From assembly GCA_001466705.2 (NCBI GenBank), contig LATX02000186.1, positions 496,001 to 560,000 of the forward strand: DNA of 64,000 nucleotides. The letters run 5' to 3'. How positions within the stretch are numbered: the stretch's first letter is position 1; each line of letters begins with the position of its first letter. The stretch comes from Moniliophthora roreri. Taxonomy: Eukaryota > Basidiomycota > Agaricomycetes > Agaricales > Marasmiaceae. A program made the position numbers and the translations under genes. The notes under the pieces are model-generated. The model saw only the letters and a list, made by a program, of their open reading frames with translations. It did not search any database and was not told the origin of the DNA. Positions 24,277-34,291 of the stretch are shown in pieces.

Positions 24277-24561
24277 TTGAAGAATGTCAATTTGAATTTG
24301 TCAGCAGAAGATGTGATCTACAAGCCATCAGCTAAAAAAACAATCAGAAAAGTCAAAGGACTTACCCAGAATGTTATTGGAGAAGACATCTCAAAGATCC
24401 ATTGGATAACAACTGAGATTGAGTGCATAGAGCAGAAGAGTCATCACAGTGTAAAGGAAAGGGCGGGCAAATGGCAGGCAGTGCATTTTCAGGTACTACA
24501 AACGATACCAAATGAACCTGTGCAGCCCCCAACGATGCATTTAATGCATTCAGAAAGTTGA
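24277..24561 (+). CDS. Uncharacterised 94-codon reading frame
   Basis: Plus-strand frame starting MKNVNLNLSAED, Lys-rich, with no recognised motif. An overlapping minus-strand frame (24374-24694) is equally long, so neither is firmly coding. It lies between MITE 1 and the 3' end of the Plavaka transposase gene and is repeated at 26324-26608. It may simply be transposon flank. Confidence 0.2.
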   Translation: MKNVNLNLSAEDVIYKPSAKKTIRKVKGLTQNVIGEDISKIHWITTEIECIEQKSHHSVKERAGKWQAVHFQVLQTIPNEPVQPPTMHLMHSES

Positions 24562-24689
24562 TATAGGGGTTTTCTGGGGCATAGAACATGAATTTGGTGT
24601 CATTGGGGTATGTCATGTAGGTCAATTTTATAATTGTGTATATCCTAGCATCTAAATTCTGTTCGCTTGAGCAATCTTGGGCGCTCTTG

Positions 24690-24920
24690 GGCACTTGTGG
24701 GCACTTATGAGTGCTTATTGTTGGGAATGATGAAAAAGTTATTCTGGGTCATAAGCGCTCATATTATTGATGTTTATTATCTGAAAAACTCACTTTGGAC
24801 CGCAGAGGTGAGCACTCTTGGGTGCTTATTGTCGGGAATGACGAAAAAATCATTTTGGAATGCACAGGTGGGTGTTTATGGGTGCTTATTGTCAGGAATA
24901 GTCATCTTGATGGGAAAAAA
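24690..24920 (+). repeat. Subterminal-type short tandem repeats
   Basis: The phrase GGGTGCTTATTGTCGGGAAT recurs with small changes at about 24709, 24818 and 24879, mixed with GGGCACTTRTGGGC words. Such clustered short repeats near an end are typical of CACTA-like elements, where transposase binds. Their position downstream of the Plavaka gene fits that (inference). The same block recurs at about 26737-26967. Confidence 0.6.
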
Positions 24921-25245
24921 TAATTTAAGGTCATTTAGGACCATGAAAATGCTAGATTGCATATGAGTGATTATATTACCAAATATAAAGTCAATAATTA
25001 CCATTTGGTTCTCGTAGTTTAAGGCCATTCCTAATAGTTTAAGGTCGTTTCAGACCATTCTTGGAGAAATACAAGTAATACAACACAAATACCATTGAAT
25101 AGACTACAGAATTACAACTCTCCATGTGGTAAGGTCATGTTAACACTGACAGGATCACCATTCTCATCGAATTCATCATCATTAGAACTATTTCCTTTGC
25201 TTTCATCTTTGTCATCTGATTCATCGTCACTCGAATCAGATTCAG

Positions 25246-25246
25246 N
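25246..25246. other. Assembly gap mark (single N)
   Basis: The left contig ends in ...CGAATCAGATTCAG; the same bases occur at about 27292 in the middle of the next contig. About 1.93 kb of sequence left of the gap is repeated to its right, which suggests an unmerged contig overlap. Confidence 0.88.
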
Positions 25247-25328
25247 GTTGATTTGTTGAACTTGAACTTGAACTTGATACTTAACGTCGCTTTGTCTATA
25301 AGCGAAGTTGAGTTGTTGTCATTGCTGT

Positions 25329-26075
25329 CACTACATATGAGGTGTTCTTTTAACATGGTTTTCTGATTGAGAAAACACTTAATCTTCTTGCAAAGAGAAT
25401 TTTTATAAAACCATACATAAATTCTAAATTTCAATTGTGACCTCTCAACAAGAATATGCCTGGAGAATACTAAATTTTCAGCAGCAAAAGATATAGAATT
25501 TTCAAATTCTGAGAATTAATAGATAATACAATATATTAGAATAATTTCTATACTGAGAAAACATTAAATTTTCTCTGGTTGAAAATCCTCAGAAAATGCT
25601 GATAAGATAAGATAAAAATTCCACATTTTCTATTGTGGGAAAGTCAGAGAAAACACTAGGAAAACACTAGGAAAATGGTAGGAAAATCATGTGAAAACAC
25701 TATATTTTGAAGCAGTTTTTAGATAGTTTTCATATAGTTTTCCTTTTGTATTTAACATGTTTCCTTTAATATAAAATTCAAAATCTTATATTTATTTTCG
25801 AAATGTTTTCTCACTATTTTATAAGGCAGAAAATTTAGTATATTTGTAATTAGAAAATTAAAGGATAATTCTATAATTTCATTATCATAAAATAATAAAA
25901 AAACACAGACTCTTCTGGAAATTAAAATCCAGAGTATGCTTGCTGTTTTCAATATCTGATGACAACTTGAAACTCATAGAATTTTCTGAGTGTTGTCTGG
26001 AAGCAAATATATAGCAGTATTCTGAGTGTATTTCCTTTGTATTAATAGCATAAAAAGAACACCTCGTACGTAGTG
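25329..26075 (+). mobile_element. CACTA-type MITE 2, complete (747 bp) but flanks mismatched
   Basis: Starts CACTACATATGAGGTGTTC and ends as MITE 1 does. Flanks are TGT on the left and TCT on the right, so no target-site duplication. The first ~30 bp differ from MITE 1 and then the sequence becomes identical to it, as if two MITE copies were joined inside the element, either by recombination or by the assembler. TTGAAC is repeated three times just upstream (about 25258). Confidence 0.85.
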
Positions 26076-27292
26076 TCTAGGGTTTGCATTAGCATTTTGA
26101 AAATGAAGAAAATGCAGAAAACTCACTGACGTGATGTGAATGATTGACATTGACCCTGTCATACCAGATGTGTGGCTTGCTCAGGCACTGTTGGTCCCAC
26201 TCAGTCTTCCTCTCCTCCAGTGGCTAGCTTGTTCTTCTGACTTCGAAAAGGAATTCTGATTCCTCGTCATCCATAATATGGAATGAGTATATTGTCCTGC
26301 ATTTATCAAAGTAGCTGAAGGCTTTGAAGAATGTCAATTTGAATTTGTCAGCAGAAGATGTGATCTACAAGCCATCAGCTAAAAAAACAATCAGAAAAGT
26401 CAAAGGACTTACCCAGAATGTTATTGGAGAAGACATCTCAAAGATCCATTGGATAACAACTGAGATTGAGTGCATAGAGCAGAAGAGTCATCACAGTGTA
26501 AAGGAAAGGGCGGGCAAATGGCAGGCAGTGCATTTTCAGGTACTACAAACGATACCAAATGAACCTGTGCAGCCCCCAACGATGCATTTAATGCATTCAG
26601 AAAGTTGATATAGGGGTTTTCTGGGGCATAGAACATGAATTTGGTGTCATTGGGGTATGTCATGTAGGTCAATTTTATAATTGTGTATATCCTAGCATCT
26701 AAATTCTGTTCGCTTGAGCAATCTTGGGCGCTCTTGGGCACTTGTGGGCACTTATGAGTGCTTATTGTTGGGAATGATGAAAAAGTTATTCTGGGTCATA
26801 AGCGCTCATATTATTGATGTTTATTATCTGAAAAACTCACTTTGGACCGCAGAGGTGAGCACTCTTGGGTGCTTATTGTCGGGAATGACGAAAAAATCAT
26901 TTTGGAATGCACAGGTGGGTGTTTATGGGTGCTTATTGTCAGGAATAGTCATCTTGATGGGAAAAAATAATTTAAGGTCATTTAGGACCATGAAAATGCT
27001 AGATTGCATATGAGTGATTATATTACCAAATATAAAGTCAATAATTACCATTTGGTTCTCGTAGTTTAAGGCCATTCCTAATAGTTTAAGGTCGTTTCAG
27101 ACCATTCTTGGAGAAATACAAGTAATACAACACAAATACCATTGAATAGACTACAGAATTACAACTCTCCATGTGGTAAGGTCATGTTAACACTGACAGG
27201 ATCACCATTCTCATCGAATTCATCATCATTAGAACTATTTCCTTTGCTTTCATCTTTGTCATCTGATTCATCGTCACTCGAATCAGATTCAG
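25360..27292 (+). repeat. Second copy of the 1.93-kb block left of the gap
   Basis: Identical, as far as I compared, to 23313-25245 at a constant offset of 2047 bp. It includes most of a MITE, the 94-codon frame (26324-26608) and the short tandem repeats at about 26737-26967. The left copy ends exactly at an N. The right copy continues into the transposase gene and is therefore the one with genuine context. Confidence 0.88.
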
Positions 27293-30200
27293 AGTCTGAA
27301 TCATCCTTGCATAGCTTCACGTTGTCATCTGGTTCATCTTCTACTACCAGACTTTGAGGTGCTGGATCCATCTCCTCGCCATCCGAGTCGTATTCTGGGA
27401 GTACCTGGCTGTCAAGGCCTGCATTCTTCTCAAACTTGTTTAGGTATCTGGAGAGTTCCTTATGGCCAATGCCACCTGCTCGGAATCACATGAACATGTT
27501 ACAGTCAACGAACCTGAGTAACTCTTTAATATCTGAAACAAGTAATGGACTCTGTAACTTACATATTGATGTAATAGTATGCCCAATCGTCCTGTTCTCA
27601 CTCTCTTTCTCTATTCTTGTTGAGCACCTCCATTTGACAGGCAGCCAAGTTTGGGGGTAGAGTGTCTTCTATTTCGTCCTTTCCCAGATTGAAGCAGGGT
27701 AAGAGGTGACACTCCACAAAACCTCTCTTGGATCAATGAAACCAAATGCATCTGGATGATGCACTGGGAGAAAATGAACTCAATGTAGTCATTTGGCTTT
27801 GAGACCTCCTGAGTAGCTTGTATCAAGATCATACCAATGTACCCAGAGGAATTGAAAGTGTAACTCTTTCCTTTTACAATGGGATTTGATATCACCTCAT
27901 TGAACAGCCGTGGCATGATAGATTCCAACCACATGACTATAGCAGTATGGGTGCTCTTCTGTATCCTTGGCCTCTACATTAAGAGTCATGATGTCGGCAT
28001 GGGTCTGAGGGTTAATTGAATCCTGCTCTCGTCGAAGATCATAGGTGGGGTAATTGATTCTCAGATGCTTATGCTGGTAAATCCTGTCATTCTTGAACAT
28101 CAACTCATGCCAATCTTCATTGGTGTATTCCTCCTTTGCTTCATCTCTGAGCATGAGATTGAGAGCATAGTCTTTCAATGTATCAACAAAATTCTAGTAA
28201 ACGAGTTAGAGGTACACAAATATGAAGTCTGATATCAAACTTACCAAGAGCGCAGGATCATTTTTATTATAGAAATCAGACACACAGATGCCATAGTCTG
28301 TCCAATTTGACATTTGAAAACACTGATCTGGGCTTGACAGTAGCATGGGCTCCCTTTTGGTAACACCAAGAGCCCTATGAGGACCTTGCTTGTCTTTGTT
28401 AATCTTTTGATTGATCTTGGTCATCTTGCGAGCTCTCTGTTTGTTTCGAGCCATTTGTGATTCGAATTGGTTCTTGTTCATTTGAGCATACTTTTTCTTT
28501 GAAAACTTGTGCTCAACCTCAACCTGTATAAGAATTATTCATGCTTCAATCTGAAAACAGATAACACAAACCTTCAAAGTAGAATAATTATCTGTAGTGC
28601 CATATTCCTTGATTGAGTCTGTGTAGTCTCCCAGGAAGTGGAGTTTTGCAGTCAAGAGATTAAACTGACAAGGTTGCGAGCCCAAACTCTTCTTGGATTT
28701 CTTGGCTGCAGTAGCAATGGCTGCAATTTCTTCAGCAGTCTTTCCATTACTTGACTGGAATGCTTTTTTTGTGGCTCAACAACCACATTGATTCACTTCT
28801 TTTGCCAGCTCCTTGGTCAGAATGTTCTTGGTAGCGTGAGCAAAAAGGCAAAGGCTTCATCCAAGCAATGTAGTCACTTCTTTCAAGGAGATGACAGTTG
28901 AGTTGTCATGAAGTCGCAGTTTTGCCAATGCATGCCAGTGACACAAGTCAAAGATCAAATTAAGGATGATTCTGTCCAGCAATTGTGGATCAATGAGGCC
29001 CTCAAAGCACGCCATGACACACTGTGTCAAAGTCTGTTTCATCACTTTGAGAAATAGACATAAATGAATATATACCTGAAGAATATCCTCAAAGTCTCAG
29101 GCAGCCAACTTCTTCATCTGAGAGATGTTGTTGTCAAATCATCTGATAGTAGATCTACCAAAGGTAGGTGTTTGTCTATAGCTGTTCTCGTTTCAGTACT
29201 GCACTAAATGAGACAATAGTACACTTGCCAATTGTCCAAAATAGTGTCACACATAAAATGCACCAAAATTCTAATCAAGTGCATGAGGACAGCTTTCCAC
29301 ACTCCAAGCTCGAACTCATGAAGCAAGTTGACAACAAGAAGCAAAAAAACGTCAAAGCCATACTTAAACAGTTGCTCAGAGAACATGTTCTGTCAAGGCT
29401 ATGAGAGATATTATGATGAGGACAATTAACAACTCACTCTGTTTGGCGTCAATGACTGATGATCAAGTAATCCCTTGACAGCTGTGCTTTCCACACCGAA
29501 TCCACTCTCAAAAATGTACTTTCTTGACTTGTTCACTGTGAACAGGAGATCTTTGGTGACTTTCCTTAGCTTGTTCATATGACAATCCATGTTCTGCTTG
29601 GTGCCCAACAGTCCAACAAGTGCCTTTTCTATCAGACAGCGAATACACAAGCATTTTCCAAGGTGTTTCATGCAAACTATATTGACCCTGGGATGTTTTG
29701 CATCAGAAATGAACTCAAGACAAAAATGAGAACTTACTTTTCAGGATAATCTCCTGAGTGACAAAATAACATCAACAAACCAAGCCGCTCCTCCATATCT
29801 GCACATTTGAGCATTAATCCATTTACAAAGGCTTCCACAAATTCCTCATCAAGAAGTTCACCCCATGCCTTTTGGATAACTTCATGATTGAGAAAACGTT
29901 GTGTCTCCTCCAATGGTGCTTGACCATAATGTGCACAACAAACATCCTTGATCAAATCAGGCAGCTATAAGGGAATAAGCATTGTATCGTCAATGTAATG
30001 GAAGAAGGGATACTCACATGAGGAAGATAACCTAGATGAGAGAAAGTATGAGCAGTTGGCATTCCATGAGGAGACTTGGACAGATTTCCAGAAATGACAT
30101 AAATAGGCCACAGAGAGGCCATGCCAAAATTCGTGAGATGAGTAGCATCAGAGCCGAACATGAGCCATATAAACAGAATCTCGTGACTCTTGGAGTTGAC

Positions 30201-31514
30201 TTGCTTCTCATGGCTTATCCTCATTGCTTGATTGGAGGTATAGACTTCCCCATAAACTTGCATTGGCTGAGAAGACTCAGTCTTCTGCACAAACAGCTTG
30301 TGAGGTTTGATGTGGTACTGGAAGAAGATTTCATCTTTAACCAGTTCACAGATGAGAGGCACGAGCTTTCTGTGCCAGAACGGAACTTTGAGCTATGGCG
30401 CATCATCCTCAGAGGCATACTTGTGATTAGGACAGGGCATTGGTATAGACAATTCTGTCTTATGCCACACATTGCTCGATTCAAAGGGAAGTGTGCTTTT
30501 GGCAGTTGCACGCTCTGCCAAATGTCTGTCAAGACACCTCAAATCCCTTTCAGCATTGAAATCATTGAGATCTGACTTTTCAAATTCAGGCTGAAGGAAG
30601 ATGGCCTTAACAAGTTTGGTAGCAACCAACGCAGGAATGGATTTCTTGTTGTATAAGAAATGGATGAGACAGAAAGTTGTGATGTTTGGGAAAGGTGCAT
30701 AAGACGAAGGATCGGTCACAGATGGTTCTACTGGGGCTTCGGCATCAGAAGTTATCCAGATTCCACCCATCACAGCAGCCAACCAATCCTCTTCAGTGGA
30801 AGAGCAGCTCTCCTTGGAAGTACTGTCATTCGTGATATCCTCAGCCATGTATGGAATATCTGGGTAGCGTAAAGGTGGGGCATTGTTGTAAATACGAAAT
30901 AGTCCCCATTCATTTGGTATAGACTTGAAATATACGCGATGTGGAGAGGGATCAGGTTCTGCAGGTTCTTGAATACCTGTCATATCCACCTCTGGAATGT
31001 CTGGATTCTTGTACATCTCAGCATCCGGAATTGCTGGAAGTTCTGGAGAAACCACACAACTTGGAGCAATGGACTTGGGCTTCCATACTCCTTTCACAAA
31101 CACAGAAGGAGAATGAGGATCGTAATTATTAAAAAGAACATTCTTCTGATGAATGCGTCAAGACTTTGCCTGCATTCCTGGCTCTGGTTCTGGCTCTGGT
31201 ATTGGTTCTGGTTCTGGTATGGGTTCAGGTTCAGGTTCAGATTTGGGTACTGATTCAAGTTCATGTTCAGGTAGTGGTAATAGATCTGGCACTAGGAGTG
31301 GGGGTGGTACTCTGTGCTAATTGTTGTCATTAGTGTAGTACTGCATTGAAACCGGCATCAGAACTTACTCAAGCAGGAATGAATTCCCTCATACAATTGC
31401 TAAACTCTGAAGATCCCTTCATCCTTTCCAGACATGTCTTTTCATGAACTCAATGGCCATTAGATATATTGAAAGATTTCAGGCAAAAACTGCATTGATA
31501 GTTCTTCAGCATTT
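27159..31514 (-). pseudogene. Plavaka-type (CACTA-like) transposase gene, multi-exon, decayed
   Basis: The minus strand encodes, in order: an N-terminal zinc finger (YQCSFCLKSF, then VHEKTC; from about 31514) interrupted by one TGA; a Pro-Glu repeat linker (31184-31250); a conserved region ending HKYASEDDAP (30393-31103); the catalytic start GSDATHLTNFGMASLWPIY within 29952-30362; the block LEETQRFLNHEVIQKAWGEL (29734-29955); GKCLCIRCLIEKALVGLLG (29426-29671); LLHEFELGVWKAVLMHLIR (about 29300); LIFDLCHWHALAKLRLH (about 28940); a basic segment (28206-28481); LRINYPTYDLRREQDSINP (27897-28178); GGIGHKEL-type residues; and an acidic tail (27159-27371). This matches basidiomycete Plavaka transposases along their full length. 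Introns are expected, but several true stops make this copy unlikely to be active. Plus-strand frames over it (such as 30036-30575) are shadows. Confidence 0.88.
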
Positions 31515-31683
31515 GAAAGAGTGGATACTAGAAAAATGGTTATAAATGAAAATCAGATATGCAGCACTAGCAATCACTCATGAATAAAGATCATATAATG
31601 TTCTATGGTATGTCTATATAACATGGTAGTAGTTGTCCACTGGTGTAAATGGCAGTCAGCATCGCATATGACAGCACATAATT

Positions 31684-32419
31684 CACTACATACAAGGTGT
31701 TCTTTTAACATGGTTTTCTCATTGAGAAAACACTTAATCTTCTTGCAAAGAGAATTTTTATAAAACCATATATAAATTCTAAATTTCAATTGTGTCCTCT
31801 CAACAAGAATATGCCTGGAGAATACTGAATTTTCAGCAGCAAAAGATATGGAATTTTCAAATTCTGAGAATTAAAAGATAATACAATATATTAGAATAAT
31901 TTCCATACTAAGAAAACATTAAATTTTCTCTAGTTGAAGATCCTCAGAAAATGCTGATAAGATAAGATAAAAATTCCACATTTTCTATTGTGGGAAAGTC
32001 AGAGAAAACACTAGGAAAATAGTAGGAAAATTATATGAAAACACTATATTTTAAAGCAGTTCTTAGATAGTTTTCATTTAGTTTTCCTTTTGTATTTAAC
32101 ATGTTTCTTTTAATATAAAATTTAAAATCTTATATTTATTTTCTAAATGTTTTCTCACTATTTTATAAGGCAGAAAATTTAGTATATTTGTAATTAGAAA
32201 ATTAAAGGATAATTCTATAACTTCATTATTATAAAATAATCAAAAAACACTGACTGTTCTGGAAATTAAAATCCAGAGTATGCTTGCTGTTTTCACTATG
32301 TGATGATAACTTGAAACTAATAGAATTTTCTGAGTGTTGTCTGGAAGCAAATATATAGCAGTATTCTGAGTGTATTTCCTTTGTATTAATAGCATTAAAA
32401 GAACACCTCATACATAGTG
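31684..32419 (+). mobile_element. CACTA-type MITE 3, complete (736 bp)
   Basis: Ends CACTACATACAAGGTGTTC and, on the other side, the reverse complement of CACTATGTATGAGGTGTTC. Flanks are ATT on the left and GGT on the right. It therefore lacks its own TSD, but its left flank matches the right flank of MITE 4. It shares an 11-bp shorter interior with MITE 4 relative to MITEs 1 and 2, so 3 and 4 form a subfamily. Confidence 0.88.
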
Positions 32420-33040
32420 GGTGTAGTCGGAAGTGGGTTTGGAGGTCAGTGCAGGGAGAGAGGTGAGTTGNTATTTTTCAGAGGTGAAGGTGTCTGACAA
32501 TTCACTACTGCACACTTTGACTTTGGATGCACAGGTGTGAAGAAATGGGCTAGAGTGGTAGAAATAGGGAAACCAATACTTGAGGGCACTGGTGAGGATG
32601 AAGGAGGGGGAAACATGATGTCGATTCCATCATTGCCTGATGGGCTGAGGAGAAAATCATCCTGCTGTTGAGGAGGAGACATGTCCAGAGAACCCAGTTT
32701 TGCCTTGCCTTCACCCTTCTAGTGGATGGGTGGGGGCGACGCATCAAGGGAAACAGGCTGGCCAGATTCAGCGTCCTTATCATTAACTAAGCCATCGAGT
32801 TTTGACAATGGGATCTTCAGAGCAGATAATAGGTGCTCTGGGATAGCTGGAGCAATGTATGGCTCATGCTGTGCTGGAGAGGGAGACTGAGGGAGATGTG
32901 GAACATCTACATGGCTCAAGATGAGATGTTTTACTGTTGGCACAAAGCCTCCCTGTCCTTGATGACATGTAGCTGGACTAGGTCTACACCATCTACCAGT
33001 ACCTTCAAAACAAAATTAGACCATTGTTGCAGACTGAATA
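32420..33040. other. 621-bp segment between two MITEs, Pro/Ser-rich minus frames
   Basis: Lies between MITE 3 and MITE 4 and includes the N at 32471. Minus-strand frames at 32719-32943 and 32446-32682 are proline- and serine-rich (LPQSPSPAQHEPYIAPAIPE; FPPPSSSPVPSSIGFPIS). They could be exons of a low-complexity protein carried between the MITEs. No family recognised. Confidence 0.35.
32471..32471. other. Assembly gap mark (single N)
   Basis: A single N 52 bp right of MITE 3; the link between MITE 3 and what follows is uncertain. Confidence 0.8.
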
Positions 33041-33776
33041 CACTATGTACAAGGTGTTCTTTTAACATGGTTTTCTCATTGAGAAAACACTTAATTTTCT
33101 TGCAAAGAGAATTTTTATAAAACCATATATAAATTCTAAATTTCAATTGTGTCCTCTTAACAAGAATATGCCTGGAGAATACTAAATTTTCAGCAGCAAA
33201 AGATATAGAATTTTCAAATTCTGAGAATTAATAGATAATACAATATATTAGAATAATTTCCATACTGAGAAAACATTAAATTTTCTCTGGTTGAAAATCC
33301 TCAGAAAATGCTGATAAGATAAGATAAAAATTCCACATTTTCTATTGTGGGAAAGTCAGAGAAAACACTAGGAAAATAGTAGGAAAATTATATGAAAACA
33401 CTATATTTTAAAGCAGTTCTTAGATAGTTTTCATTTAGTTTTCCTTTTGTATTTAACATGTTTCTTTTAATATAAAATTTAAAATCTTATATTTGTTTTC
33501 TAAATGTTTTCTCACTATTTTATAAGGCAGAAAATTTAGTATATTTGTAATTAGAAAATTAAAGGATAATTCTATAATTTCATTATTATAAAATAATCAA
33601 AAAACACTGACTCTTCTGGAAGTTAAAATCCAGAGTATGCTTGCTGTTTTCAATATGTGATGATAACTTGAAACTAATAGAATTTTCTGAGTGTTGTCTG
33701 GAGGCAAATATATAGCAGTATTCTGAGTGTATTTCCTTTGTATTAATAGCATTAAAAGAACACCTCGTACATAGTG
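33041..33776 (+). mobile_element. CACTA-type MITE 4, complete (736 bp)
   Basis: Starts CACTATGTACAAGGTGTTC; the right end is the reverse complement of CACTATGTACGAGGTGTTC. Flanks are ATA on the left and ATT on the right. It lies in the same orientation as MITE 3, and the outer flanks of the pair (ATT and ATT) match. Confidence 0.88.
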
Positions 33777-34290
33777 ATTATAGTCAATATTATTTTTTTT
33801 AATGTAGCCTTTGACCACTTTCTTACAAGATTGAACATCATTGAAATTCATTTGATTATCTATACTATTTCTACTGTACTTGGGCATAATGAAAACTTAC
33901 TGTCATTATTGATTGTAGTGGTAGCGAGCAAGAAGGAAAAATGATTTAAACTCCAACATGAGGGTATAATAGCCTGAGTAATCTTGGGCTGGTCAACTCA
34001 CATGAGTTGACCACCTCGAGATTATTCAGACCAATACTGCTATGCGCATGGGACTTACCATTTTTTTCGCTTTTTCTGCAACCACCATCATTAATGCAAG
34101 TGTTGAGCTCCCTCCCTCACTGCCACCTCAGGTAAGTATTTTTTATAACCTAGAGTACTGTAGAATAGTTTTTGAATACATTACTATACAATTTGAGTGT
34201 CGAAAAGACCAAAAAATTGAATTTGAGAAATTTTGTCTTCAATGAAAAAATCAGGGAAAACCCATGCTGAAAGGCGATTTTTGCAGGCAA
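33777..34290. other. 5' flank of the SPT5-like gene
   Basis: A short plus frame at 34042-34140 (MRMGLTIFFAFSATTI) has a hydrophobic start and a GTAAGT donor-like end. It could be an upstream exon, but nothing confirms this. Confidence 0.3.
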
Positions 34291-34291
34291 T

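Noticed and set aside
30036..30575. 179-codon plus-strand frame
   Set aside because: Antisense of the Plavaka transposase catalytic region, which carries the family motifs on the minus strand.
30939..31253. Trp/Phe-rich plus-strand repeat protein
   Set aside because: It is the reverse reading of the Pro-Glu repeat linker of the transposase (GGTTCTGGCTCT-like DNA repeat).
23282..31683. MITE 1 or 2 and MITE 3 as the two ends of one large autonomous CACTA element containing the Plavaka gene
   Set aside because: MITE 1 has its own TSD (TCT/TCT) and the MITEs are complete and in the same orientation, so each is better seen as a separate insertion; the gap at 25246 also prevents a firm reading.
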